In this document: in pieces, positions 1 to 6,417 of the stretch
Position numbering within the stretch: the stretch's first letter is position 1
Layout: the number at the start of each line of letters is the position of its first letter
Origin: Alphaproteobacteria bacterium UBA6178
GTDB taxonomy: Bacteria > Pseudomonadota > Alphaproteobacteria > Rickettsiales > UBA3002
Direction: 5' to 3'
Assembly (NCBI GenBank): GCA_002422205.1
Contig: DITS01000016.1
Location: 1 to 8,151, forward strand
DNA: 8,151 nucleotides
Program-made: the position numbers and the translations under genes
The notes under the pieces: model-generated
Seen by the model: only the letters and a program-made list of their open reading frames with translations
What the model was told of the DNA's origin: nothing
Database searches by the model: none

Positions 1-245
1 TTGACGGTGTCATACATGTGCCAGCGCCAGTTATCTTCGCCCATATTGGCAAGCGCGGCAGAAATGCCGCCTTGTGCGGCCACGGTGTGCGAGCGGGTAG
101 GAAATACTTTGGTGATGCAGGCGGTGGATAATCCTTCGGCAGCCATGCCGAAAGTGGCGCGCAAGCCTGCGCCGCCTGCGCCCACCACCACCACATCATA
201 GTAATGGTCGATGATTTTATAGGCGGTGTTCGTTTGAGTGGTCAT
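1..245 (-). CDS. sdhA: Succinate dehydrogenase flavoprotein subunit, N-terminal part (partial)
   Basis: This is the flavoprotein of complex II, which oxidises succinate to fumarate at a FAD on the cytoplasmic side of the inner membrane. Only the first 81 residues are in the window; the gene runs off the left edge. After a short leader the sequence shows the dinucleotide-binding motif GAGGAG (residues 22-27). It then shows TRSHTVAAQGG (residues 50-60), in which His53 is the family's covalent FAD attachment residue. The Met at 245 fits the usual N-terminal length for the family. It lies 17 bp after the sdhD stop, with only a modest ribosome-binding sequence (GGGAA about 10 bases upstream), so translation probably depends on the operon context. 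Gene order sdhC-sdhD-sdhA is the standard one, and sdhB would be expected next, outside the window. The identification is very secure. Confidence 0.97.
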   Translation of the reverse strand, partial: MTTQTNTAYKIIDHYYDVVVVGAGGAGLRATFGMAAEGLSTACITKVFPTRSHTVAAQGGISAALANMGEDNWRWHMYDTV

Positions 246-262
246 GATGGTTGCGTTCCCGT

Positions 263-658
263 TTACAGAGCAAAGAAATGAAGTTTAATAATGGCAAACC
301 ATGCGGCAATGCCAAACAAGGCATGCAGCAAGGTGCTGGAAATAAGCATGGTAATTTTCATCGCTTCGCAATGGACATAATCTTCGACGATGACCTGAAT
401 GCCCAAGCGTGAATGGTACAGCATAGCGCTTAATGTCGCGAGCATGGCAATGGCGGAGAGCGGGTTGGACATCCATTCGGAGATGCTAAAACGATCGCCG
501 CCGATAATCAGATGAACGATGGAATATACCAGCCACAAGGTGAGCGGGATGAGAGCAATCGCGCTGACGCGTTGCAGCCACCAATGCGAGGTACCGTCTT
601 TGGCGGAGCCCAGCCCGCGAACGCGTGAGAGGTCGGTGCGTAAAGGATCGGATTTCAT
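263..658 (-). CDS. sdhD: Succinate dehydrogenase membrane anchor subunit SdhD
   Basis: This is the second membrane anchor of complex II, which with SdhC holds haem b and forms the ubiquinone site. The product is 131 aa and has three hydrophobic segments, at about residues 31-52, 66-86 and 100-128. His82 in MLYHSRLG sits where the family has its haem-ligand His. Asp93-Tyr94 in VEDYVHCEA matches the conserved DY pair whose Tyr contacts quinone. A longer in-frame start at 787 exists, but it would bury the gene deep in sdhC. The start at 658 gives a normal length, begins two bases after the sdhC stop and has GGGAG (667-671) about 8 bases upstream. It is almost certainly translated with sdhC from one message. 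Anchor subunits diverge fast, so the call rests on the His and DY motifs plus position between sdhC and sdhA. Confidence 0.94.
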   Translation of the reverse strand: MKSDPLRTDLSRVRGLGSAKDGTSHWWLQRVSAIALIPLTLWLVYSIVHLIIGGDRFSISEWMSNPLSAIAMLATLSAMLYHSRLGIQVIVEDYVHCEAMKITMLISSTLLHALFGIAAWFAIIKLHFFAL

Positions 659-660
659 GG

Positions 661-1062
661 TTATACTCCCGCCAATTGGTTGAGCGCGCAGAGCCAGGTG
701 ATAATGGTCATGGCACAGGCGAACAAGATGACAGCGATGCCCGAGCGGGTGAGGTTTTTCAGCTCGAAGCCGCGCCCGATATCCCAAAATAAGTGGCGGA
801 TGCCGTTGCCCAGATGGTAATAAAGCGCAAATGCCCAGCCTGTGAGCGCGATTTTGCCCATTATATGGCTAAGAATATTTTGCCAGAAGCCGAAATATTC
901 AGCGTTATACGCCGCAGCCCACAGCCAGACCACCAATAAAAAAGTGCCAAGGCTGAGGAAAACCCCCGTAGCGCGGTGAGTAATGGACATTACAGATGTA
1001 ATTTGGGGCCGGTACACCTGCAAATGCGGGGATAACGGGCGTTTTTCGCGTATGGATGACAT
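661..1062 (-). CDS. sdhC: Succinate dehydrogenase cytochrome b556 subunit SdhC
   Basis: This is the large cytochrome b anchor of complex II in the inner membrane. The product is 133 aa, normal for the family. The N-terminus reads RPLSPHLQVYRP and continues into SITHRATGV, where Ser26 and Arg30 correspond to the ubiquinone-site Ser and Arg of the E. coli protein (Ser27, Arg31). His83 in YYHLGNGIRHLFWD is the expected haem b ligand. Three membrane helices are visible at about residues 31-51, 66-90 and 108-128. The start at 1062 has AGAGG a few bases upstream. It is the first gene of the sdh operon here: upstream is a 151-bp spacer, and the neighbouring Nudix gene runs the other way. It is separated from sdhD by two bases, so the two anchors are likely made in equal amounts. 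Confidence 0.96.
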   Translation of the reverse strand: MSSIREKRPLSPHLQVYRPQITSVMSITHRATGVFLSLGTFLLVVWLWAAAYNAEYFGFWQNILSHIMGKIALTGWAFALYYHLGNGIRHLFWDIGRGFELKNLTRSGIAVILFACAMTIITWLCALNQLAGV

Positions 1063-1213
1063 GTGCCTCTACCAATTAAAATGGTTTTGATATTGAGCCG
1101 TATACTAGGGAAATTTTCGGCAGAATCCAGCGTAAATCGCCCATGGATTGCGAATTGGGGATATTAACAAAATCTTCATACTTTTTGGCAACAACAGGCG
1201 CTAAAAGAATAGG
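1063..1213. promoter_or_regulatory. Divergent spacer between sdhC and the Nudix gene, with candidate promoters
   Basis: This 151-bp AT-rich spacer must carry both promoters. On the plus strand, TTGGGG (1155-1160), a 16-base spacer and CATACT (1177-1182) form a weak sigma70-like pair that would give a leader of about 25 bases for the Nudix gene. On the minus strand, TTGCCA (1191-1186) and TAATAT (1166-1161) are a possible sdh promoter, but the 19-base spacing is long. The two candidates overlap, so the transcripts could compete. Neither is strong. No clear operator palindrome was seen. A minus-strand ORF that spans this spacer looks fortuitous. Confidence 0.3.
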
Positions 1214-2407
1214 ATGAAAAAACTGAATGGCAAATCCGACCCAATTCCTCCCTCGTTGAAATATAAGGCGGGCTTTTTGCTGGTGGGTAATGTGACCAAG
1301 GGGGACGATACGCAATTGCATGTGGTCGCGCCATGGGTGCAGGGTGCATTTTCGAATGATGAGCGCAAGGCATATACATTATCGAAAGGGACGGTTGACC
1401 CGACGGAAAGTGTGTGGCGTGCAGCGACGCGCGAAGTGGGCGAGGAAACCGGCATTTATATTGATCGGATTTATAACCCGCATAATGCCGCGCATCGGCA
1501 ACTCAGCGAAGCGCAACGCATAGAGCAGTTTTATGACGGGGTGGAAATTGAAACCATTCTTCAAACGCCGATTTTTGACGGCATTATTCCTTCTAACCGT
1601 GAAGGCCCGGCGCGCAATATCCTGTATGTGGTGAAGCTGAAAGGGATTGAGCATTTAGCACCGCACTGTAAGCATTTTGAGAATAATCAGGCAGAGCCGG
1701 AAGATGGCTTGGTCTCGCGCTGCGTGTCTCGCTGTGCGGCTGACATAGCAGTAGCGCAAAAATTGCCGGATTTTAGTGCGCTATACCGATGCCTGAAAAA
1801 GGGTGAGTGGACTGATAAAAATGGCAATAAAGTTCGACTATTTCGTAAATTTGAGCCTGCATCCGGATGGGATAAGGTGCGCGACGCAGATCCGGATAAA
1901 TTAGCAAAGCAATTCCATAAGCTGGATTCCGAGACCAAGGATAAGATCAAAGACAATCTGGAAAAAATACGCAAACAGATGGAAAGGGATCGCTTACTGA
2001 ATGATGTGACCGGATTGAAAATCGGCAACAAGCACTTACCGTTGCAGTATTATCAGGAAGGCGCGGATGTCCTCCCTTATAGCGAGTGGCTGCAGCGTAT
2101 GGTAGATTATGCGAAGGATAATAAGCTTTACCGCGATATTCAGTTTAACCGCCATTGTATAGAGCGGCATATTGGCTCTGAGTATAAACAGGAGCCTCAC
2201 TCGATGGCGGGGCTGGTGCTTGAGGTCGGGCGATTGCTCGATGGGGCGCAGGATGTGCATGAAGTGCGCTGCCCGCGCGAGAGAGAGAGATTTAATCAGC
2301 CTGCCACTATGTATGGCGCGGCTGTGCGGCATCGTGGTGATTTAATTGATGAGGTGAACAGATTGGTTGACACGGTTAGCGATAGCAAGGGGTGTCGTGC
2401 GGCGTAG
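1214..2407 (+). CDS. Nudix-box protein with long uncharacterised C-terminal region
   Basis: The 397-aa product carries a perfect Nudix box (G-x5-E-x7-RE-x2-EE-x-G-hydrophobic) at residues 59-81, with all catalytic positions kept, including REVGEETG. This predicts Mg-dependent hydrolysis of a nucleoside diphosphate linked to another group; the substrate cannot be read from the box. The Nudix fold probably spans about residues 15-185. Typical Nudix enzymes are 150-200 aa, so about 200 further residues are extra. A charged segment at 223-262 (DKLAKQFHKL onward, rich in K, E, D and R) looks helical or coiled-coil. It is followed by a region with FNRHCIERHI (311-320) and an Arg-rich stretch (RCPRERERF, 352-360) that I do not recognise. 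There is no signal peptide or membrane helix. The ribosome-binding sequence before 1214 is poor (AAAAGAA). It is the only plus-strand gene here. It is divergent from sdhC and ends on the base before the lyase gene's stop codon. Confidence 0.85.
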   Translation: MKKLNGKSDPIPPSLKYKAGFLLVGNVTKGDDTQLHVVAPWVQGAFSNDERKAYTLSKGTVDPTESVWRAATREVGEETGIYIDRIYNPHNAAHRQLSEAQRIEQFYDGVEIETILQTPIFDGIIPSNREGPARNILYVVKLKGIEHLAPHCKHFENNQAEPEDGLVSRCVSRCAADIAVAQKLPDFSALYRCLKKGEWTDKNGNKVRLFRKFEPASGWDKVRDADPDKLAKQFHKLDSETKDKIKDNLEKIRKQMERDRLLNDVTGLKIGNKHLPLQYYQEGADVLPYSEWLQRMVDYAKDNKLYRDIQFNRHCIERHIGSEYKQEPHSMAGLVLEVGRLLDGAQDVHEVRCPRERERFNQPATMYGAAVRHRGDLIDEVNRLVDTVSDSKGCRAA

Positions 2408-3247
2408 TCAATCTGCCTGCGCCAGCAATTGGCGGGCGCGGTCGTAATGCAGTTGTTCTATCATTTGATTATCCAGCAATGTAACAGCCTTGTGTTCTTT
2501 CATCGCGGCTTCGTATGCTTTGATAATGCGCTTTGCCTGTGTCATTTCGTCCTCAGACGGTGAAAAGATGCGGTTTACACTATCGATTTGCTTGGGATGA
2601 ATCAGCGTTTTTCCATCAAAGCCGAGCATGCGGCCTTGTTGTGCTTCGGCTTCCAGCCCTTTCATATCTTCTAAATCCACAAAGGTTCCATCGAGTATGA
2701 TGCGGTGGTTTGCGCGTGCGGCGAGCAATAACAGTTGCAATGCATGCATTAAGCCAGTGCGTTCTGCTGTGCGGATGATACGCAGATCATTGGCCAGATC
2801 ATTGGTGCCTGCTACCAACCCCACCACATTGGGATGCGCGGCAATAGTGGCGGCGTTCAAGATACCTTCGGGCGTTTCGACATTGCACCAGATCGCCATA
2901 TCGGCACGCTCAGCGCGCGCCAGTTTTTCAACCGCATCGTTGATATCGGCGGTGTGTGCCACTTTGGACAACATAATGCCGTCTGCTGGCATGGCACTCA
3001 TCGCGGTGATATCATCAATGTAAAAGCGAGTGCTTTGATGATTGATGCGGACAAGGCGCAGATGCGCATTATCGGCTTGTTGAAAATGCGTGCGCAAAGC
3101 CTCGCGTGCGGCTGGTTTTGATGCAGGCGCAACGCCGTCTTCGAGATCATAAATCAGGATATCGGCAGCGAGCGAGACGGATTTGGCCATAGCGCGCGCA
3201 TGATCGGCGGGGACGTAGAGTGCCGAGCGTGCGCGCTGTATGCTCAT
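2408..3247 (-). CDS. CitE-like CoA-ester lyase (HpcH/HpaI aldolase superfamily)
   Basis: The 279-aa protein matches the citrate-lyase-beta/malyl-CoA lyase family. These are TIM-barrel enzymes that cleave or form beta-hydroxyacyl-CoA esters such as malyl-CoA or citramalyl-CoA with a bound Mg. Visible family landmarks are RSALYVPADH (7-16), YDLEDGV (33-39), R67 in VRIN, the metal-ligand Glu124 in NVETPEGILN, Asp150 in AGTNDLANDL, and GFDGKTLIHPKQI (209-221) near the C-terminus. Family members include citramalyl-CoA lyase, malyl-CoA lyase and malyl-CoA thioesterase. I cannot choose among them, and no citD/citF partner genes are present, so a true citrate lyase is unlikely. The start ATG shares its A with the TGA of asd (sequence TGATG), so translation is probably coupled to asd. 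It is the last gene of the leuB operon as I read it. Confidence 0.88.
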   Translation of the reverse strand: MSIQRARSALYVPADHARAMAKSVSLAADILIYDLEDGVAPASKPAAREALRTHFQQADNAHLRLVRINHQSTRFYIDDITAMSAMPADGIMLSKVAHTADINDAVEKLARAERADMAIWCNVETPEGILNAATIAAHPNVVGLVAGTNDLANDLRIIRTAERTGLMHALQLLLLAARANHRIILDGTFVDLEDMKGLEAEAQQGRMLGFDGKTLIHPKQIDSVNRIFSPSEDEMTQAKRIIKAYEAAMKEHKAVTLLDNQMIEQLHYDRARQLLAQAD

Positions 3248-4281
3248 CAGGCGGCTGCTTTGGGCATCAGCCTGAATGTCGAGATCAGCTCTTCGGCGAT
3301 TTGTACGGCATTAAGTGCCGCACCTTTGCGAAGATTATCCGACACAATCCACATATTCAGCCCGTTTTCGACGGATGGGTCGAGTCGCAGGCGCGACACA
3401 AAGGTGGCGTCATCGCCCACGCATTCAGCGGGGGTGATATAGCCGCCATCTTCGCGGCGATCATGCACGGTGACGCCGTCAGCTTCTTCGAGCAGTTCGT
3501 ATATATCTTCGAGCTCGAAGGGTTTTGAAAGCTCGATATTCACCGATTCGGCATGGCCGACAAAGACCGGAACGCGCACGCAGGTGGCGCTGACTTTGAT
3601 ATTGGGATCGAGAATTTTTTTGGTTTCTTCCACCATTTTCCATTCTTCTTTGGTTGAGCCGTCTTCCATAAACACGTCGATATGTGGAATGACATTGAAA
3701 GCGATGCGCTTGGTGAAAAGCTCGGGTGCTTTTTCATCATTCACATACATGGATTTGGTTTGGTTATATAGCTCATCCATCGCGTCTTTACCGGCGCCGG
3801 ATACCGATTGATAGGTCGAGACCACAATGCGTTTGATGCCATATTCTTCGTGGATGGGCGCGAGCGCCGTGACCATTTGAATGGTGGAGCAATTGGGGTT
3901 GGCAATGATGTTGCGCTTGGCATAATTTTTGAGCGCGGTGGCGTTGACTTCCGGCACGATTAGCGGGATTTCGGGGTCCATACGGAAATAGGATGTATTG
4001 TCGATCACCACGCATCCGGCAGCTGCTGCACGCGGGGCGTGGATTTTGGATACGGATGCGCCGGGCGAGAACAGCGCAATATCGGTGCCGGTGAAATCAT
4101 AATCATCGAGCGATTCGCATTTGAGGATTTCTTTTTCGCCAAAGCTTACCTCGCGGCCTTTAGAGCGTGATGAGGCGACCGCTACCACTTGGCTGGCCGG
4201 AAACTGGCGTTCCGACAAGATTTGTAAAATTTCGCGGCCCACATTACCGGTGGCGCCGACGACTGCTATTTTATATCCCAT
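3247..4281 (-). CDS. asd: Aspartate-semialdehyde dehydrogenase
   Basis: Asd reduces beta-aspartyl phosphate to aspartate semialdehyde with NADPH. This is the branch point to lysine/diaminopimelate, threonine and methionine. The 344-aa product has the usual length. It opens with the NADP-binding motif VVGATGNVGRE (7-17). The catalytic Cys131 lies in NPNCSTIQM, Gln158 in STYQSVSGAGK, and the CVRVPVFVGHAE segment supplies Arg236 and the catalytic-site His243. No key residue is missing. The gene starts 10 bases after the upstream secreted-protein gene, and its ribosome-binding site overlaps that gene's stop codon. Its own stop overlaps the start of the lyase gene by one base. It therefore appears to be an internal gene of an operon starting at leuB. 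A cytoplasmic, essential-type function is expected because diaminopimelate is needed for peptidoglycan. Confidence 0.98.
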   Translation of the reverse strand: MGYKIAVVGATGNVGREILQILSERQFPASQVVAVASSRSKGREVSFGEKEILKCESLDDYDFTGTDIALFSPGASVSKIHAPRAAAAGCVVIDNTSYFRMDPEIPLIVPEVNATALKNYAKRNIIANPNCSTIQMVTALAPIHEEYGIKRIVVSTYQSVSGAGKDAMDELYNQTKSMYVNDEKAPELFTKRIAFNVIPHIDVFMEDGSTKEEWKMVEETKKILDPNIKVSATCVRVPVFVGHAESVNIELSKPFELEDIYELLEEADGVTVHDRREDGGYITPAECVGDDATFVSRLRLDPSVENGLNMWIVSDNLRKGAALNAVQIAEELISTFRLMPKAAA

Positions 4282-4285
4282 AATT

Positions 4286-4294
4286 CTTCTCCTA
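4286..4294 (-). promoter_or_regulatory. asd ribosome-binding site fused with upstream stop codon
   Basis: On the minus strand the sequence TAGGAGAAG contains the TAG stop of the preceding 142-aa gene. AGGAG (4293-4289) is a strong Shine-Dalgarno sequence seven bases before the asd ATG. A ribosome terminating the upstream gene would sit on the asd initiation site, favouring coupled translation. It is by far the best ribosome-binding site in this operon and supports the asd start at 4281. Confidence 0.8.
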
Positions 4295-4720
4295 GTCGCA
4301 AATATGCGTGGTTTTGTCGTTCGGGTTGATGCCGGTATATTTCATCATATCCTCGGCCAGCCCCTTCGAGCATGCTTTCAGCTGCTGCACGGCGGGGTCA
4401 TTGTTCATGCGCAGGGCTGCTGCATCGGCATAGCGTTTGGCGGCGTCGCGTTCACCAGCGGTGCAAAGGTTTTTAACCTTGGTGTTGAAAGCAGTGGTTT
4501 GCTGCTGCAAGCGCTCCAGCTCTGCTTCGCCCACGCTATCATGGCATTGCTGCGCCTGCGCTGCTTTGGCCTGGATATCAGCCATGAAGGCGGCCTGCTG
4601 CTCGGGTGTCATCGACTGGATTTTTTGCATCATTTCCATCATCTCCGGCGACATCTGTTGTTGTGCGTATGCGCTTGCGGTGAGCATGATAATGATGGCA
4701 GGAACCAACAGATATTTCAT
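4292..4720 (-). CDS. Secreted Met-rich four-cysteine protein of unknown function
   Basis: I do not recognise this 142-aa protein. It begins with a clear Sec signal peptide: MKYLL, a hydrophobic core to about residue 16, and a likely cleavage after AYA (residue 19), giving QQQ at the mature N-terminus. The mature part starts with a Met-dense stretch (seven Met between residues 23 and 46, including MMEMMQ). A Gln/Ala-rich helix follows, with four cysteines at 59, 86, 117 and 141, which could form two disulphides in the periplasm. The rest is mostly predicted helix without membrane segments. Its start overlaps the leuB stop by four bases (ATGA) and its stop overlaps the asd ribosome-binding site. 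It is thus locked between two amino-acid biosynthesis genes with no obvious functional link. Possible roles are metal (copper) binding or a small helical periplasmic chaperone; both are guesses. Confidence 0.8.
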   Translation of the reverse strand: MKYLLVPAIIIMLTASAYAQQQMSPEMMEMMQKIQSMTPEQQAAFMADIQAKAAQAQQCHDSVGEAELERLQQQTTAFNTKVKNLCTAGERDAAKRYADAAALRMNNDPAVQQLKACSKGLAEDMMKYTGINPNDKTTHICD

Positions 4721-5832
4721 GCGGCCTCCTGCTTGCGTTGTGCATCGAGTGATTTGATGATAGCGGCACCCATTTCGGCGGTGCCGACTTTTTTGCCGCC
4801 TGCCGTTATAATGTCGCCGGTGCGGTAGCCTTGCGCCAGTACATCCGCTATGGCGGCTTCGAGCATGTCTGCCTGTTTGCCAAGGCTGAAGGAATAACGC
4901 AGCATCATGGCGAAGCTGAGGATGGTGGCGATGGGGTTGGCAATGCCTTGTCCCGCGATATCGGGTGCGGAGCCATGCACAGGCTCGTACAACGCGGCGC
5001 GTTTACCGTTTACTTCTTCGCCTAATGACGCAGATGGTAACATGCCAAGTGAACCGGTAAGCATGGCGGCGCAATCGGACAGCACATCGCCGAACAGGTT
5101 AGAAGTGACGATCACATCAAACTGTTTGGGATTGCGCACCAGTTGCATAGCGGCGTTATCGACATACATGTGTGATAGCGCGACGTTTTTATATTCCGCA
5201 TCGCCGATTTTTTGCACTTCTTCGCGCCACATTTCGGTGACTTCGAGGACGTTGGCTTTATCGACGGAGCAGAGTTTTTTGTTACGCTTTTGTGCGAGGT
5301 CGAAGGCGACGCGGGCGATGCGTTTAACTTCATCTTCATGGTACACGGCGGTGTTGTAGCCAATGCGTTTGCCATTTTCGACTTTTACGCCGCGTGGCTC
5401 GCCAAAATAAATCCCGCCAGTGAGTTCACGCACGATCATAATATCGAGGCCCGAGACCAATTCGCGCTTGAGGCTGGATGCGTCGGCGAGGGCTTCGAAG
5501 CACATGGCGGGGCGCAGATTGGCGAATAGGCCCAACTCTTTACGAATGCCGAGCAGGCCGCGTTCGGGTCGCACACTGTAATCCAGCGGTTCCCATTTGG
5601 GGCCACCAACGGCGCCGAGCAAAATAGCGTCGGCCTTGCGTGCGGCTTCGAGCGTTTCGGCGGGAAAGGGCGTGCCGCATTCATCATAGGCCACGCCGCC
5701 CAGATGCGCTTCGCTGGTGGTAAAGGTGACGGGGCCATTGCTGGAGAACCAGTCAATGATCTTTTTGGTTTCGGCGACTACTTCGGGGCCAATGCCATCG
5801 CCCGGAAGCAACAATATATGTTGGGTGCTCAT
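4717..5832 (-). CDS. leuB: 3-isopropylmalate dehydrogenase
   Basis: LeuB oxidises and decarboxylates 3-isopropylmalate to 4-methyl-2-oxopentanoate with NAD, the third step of leucine synthesis, in the cytoplasm. The 371-aa product is full length. Landmarks: LLPGDGIGPEV (8-18), substrate arginines in the RPERGLLGIRKE and ANLRPA stretch (Arg97, Arg107) and Arg135, catalytic Tyr142 in GGIYFGEPRG and Lys192 in SVDKANVLE. Mg-binding Asp225, Asp249 and Asp253 lie in YVDNAAMQL and SNLFGDVLSDCAAM. EPVHGSAPD (283-291) follows, near the cofactor site typical of the NAD-dependent enzyme. Catalytic residues are intact. The start at 5832 lies about 25 bases downstream of the predicted transcription start, behind a weak ribosome-binding sequence. 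leuB leads a run with the secreted protein, asd and the lyase, while leuC and leuD lie 0.8-2.3 kb upstream. Confidence 0.98.
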   Translation of the reverse strand: MSTQHILLLPGDGIGPEVVAETKKIIDWFSSNGPVTFTTSEAHLGGVAYDECGTPFPAETLEAARKADAILLGAVGGPKWEPLDYSVRPERGLLGIRKELGLFANLRPAMCFEALADASSLKRELVSGLDIMIVRELTGGIYFGEPRGVKVENGKRIGYNTAVYHEDEVKRIARVAFDLAQKRNKKLCSVDKANVLEVTEMWREEVQKIGDAEYKNVALSHMYVDNAAMQLVRNPKQFDVIVTSNLFGDVLSDCAAMLTGSLGMLPSASLGEEVNGKRAALYEPVHGSAPDIAGQGIANPIATILSFAMMLRYSFSLGKQADMLEAAIADVLAQGYRTGDIITAGGKKVGTAEMGAAIIKSLDAQRKQEAA

Positions 5833-5863
5833 GCTATACTCGTTCAGTTAAAAAGAGGGCTGG

Positions 5864-5892
5864 AATCTAGAAGGATTGGCAGGTGAGGTCAA
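5864..5892 (-). promoter_or_regulatory. Predicted sigma70-type promoter of leuB
   Basis: On the minus strand TTGACC (5892-5887) is followed after exactly 17 bases by TAGATT (5869-5864). These match five and four of six consensus bases, with optimal spacing. The transcript would begin near 5857 and have a leader of about 25 bases, too short for a classical leucine attenuator. The -35 box begins 13 bases after the stop of the 119-aa ORF. This marks leuB as the probable first gene of a new transcription unit that includes asd. Confidence 0.6.
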
Positions 5893-5905
5893 GCGGTTCG
5901 ACAGC

Positions 5906-6265
5906 TTAAAACAAGCGGTTCACCATGCTCCCTGCGGGCATAGTTCGCAGGGCCTCAGCATTGCCTGCCAAAATGGCATAGGCCACATTTTGCTGTGCGC
6001 CGGGGTCATTCAGGGCGAATAGGCCTTCAACGGCGGTGATTTGCGCCATTATTTTTTTAGCATCGATCCCGATAAGGTTCTCTTGTACATAGTTTTTTAG
6101 GCCTTGCAGTGCGGTTTTTTGGAGTGGGTTGCCCGAAGGTGCCTGACTGGTATAGCCACTAAACAGGCCCAATGTTATATCGTTGGGTCGTTTTATAATC
6201 AGGTCATTCAGTCGCGAAGGGCGCGTCTGAGCTGAGCCGAGTAATGTGGACATTGCATCTACCAT
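5906..6265 (-). CDS. Hypothetical protein, 119 aa
   Basis: I do not recognise this protein. It has no signal peptide, no membrane helix and no cysteine. The middle (NPLQKTALQGLKNYVQENL, about residues 46-64) and the C-terminal half (IDAKKIMAQI, then NVAYAILAGNAEAL) look helical. The N-terminal 40 residues look less ordered (TRPSRLNDLIIKRPND). It may be a small helical cytoplasmic or adaptor-like protein. Two starts are possible, Met1 at 6265 and Met5 at 6253. The first has no Shine-Dalgarno sequence but coincides with the expected +1 of a candidate promoter, so a leaderless start is possible. The gene stands alone: a repeat element lies upstream, the leuB promoter lies immediately downstream, and codon use resembles its neighbours. 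It is an uninterrupted ORF of moderate length with a sensible composition, so it is probably real. Confidence 0.6.
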   Translation of the reverse strand: MVDAMSTLLGSAQTRPSRLNDLIIKRPNDITLGLFSGYTSQAPSGNPLQKTALQGLKNYVQENLIGIDAKKIMAQITAVEGLFALNDPGAQQNVAYAILAGNAEALRTMPAGSMVNRLF

Positions 6266-6271
6266 AGGGGA

Positions 6272-6300
6272 AGCCTAACATAAAAATTAAGAAAAATCAA
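6272..6300 (-). promoter_or_regulatory. Candidate promoter giving a leaderless 119-aa mRNA
   Basis: Minus strand TTGATT (6300-6295), a 17-base T-rich spacer and TAGGCT (6277-6272) form a partial sigma70 match (four and three of six bases). The transcription start expected six bases beyond the -10 box falls on the A of the ATG at 6265. This is weak on its own, but it agrees with the lack of a ribosome-binding site before that ATG. Confidence 0.33.
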
Positions 6301-6335
6301 TGTATTTTGCTGTGATGCTGCTTGCGCTCATTATT

Positions 6336-6402
6336 GTCATACCCGCGAAAGCGGGTATCTAAAAGGCATCCAAGTCTGGATTCCTGCTTTCGCGGGTATG
6401 AC
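6336..6402. repeat. Palindromic repeat element, copy 1 (MITE/REP-like)
   Basis: The 67-bp element has perfect 17-base terminal inverted arms (6336-6352 and 6386-6402, GTCATACCCGCGAAAGC). Imperfect pairing continues inward, so one long hairpin can form. The left arm alone also folds as ATACCCGC-GAAA-GCGGGTAT, an 8-bp stem with a GNRA-type tetraloop. It lies between the 119-aa ORF and the 49-aa membrane-protein gene, in a spacer that otherwise has only promoter-like sequence. Neither strand has a U-tract after the hairpin, so it is not a classical intrinsic terminator. A related copy is at 7320-7385. No transposase is nearby. Confidence 0.85.
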
Positions 6403-6417
6403 ATTTTAGCGTGTTAG

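Noticed and set aside
659..787. Upstream extension of sdhD to an ATG at 787
   Set aside because: It would overlap sdhC by 127 bases and add a His/Arg-rich, non-homologous N-terminus. The start at 658 has a ribosome-binding site and the normal family length.
1076..1321. 81-codon minus-strand ORF covering the sdhC-Nudix spacer
   Set aside because: It overlaps the Nudix start region, has no ribosome-binding site and no recognisable motif. The spacer must also hold promoters.
4121..4828. 235-codon plus-strand ORF antisense to asd, the secreted protein and leuB
   Set aside because: It lies opposite three well-supported minus-strand genes, has an unnatural Leu/His/Cys-rich composition and shows no family motif. 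It is a shadow of the codon usage on the other strand.
6336..6402. Hairpin as an intrinsic transcription terminator of the leuD unit
   Set aside because: The stem is strong, but no run of T follows it on either strand. The same structure occurs as a dispersed repeat at 7320-7385.
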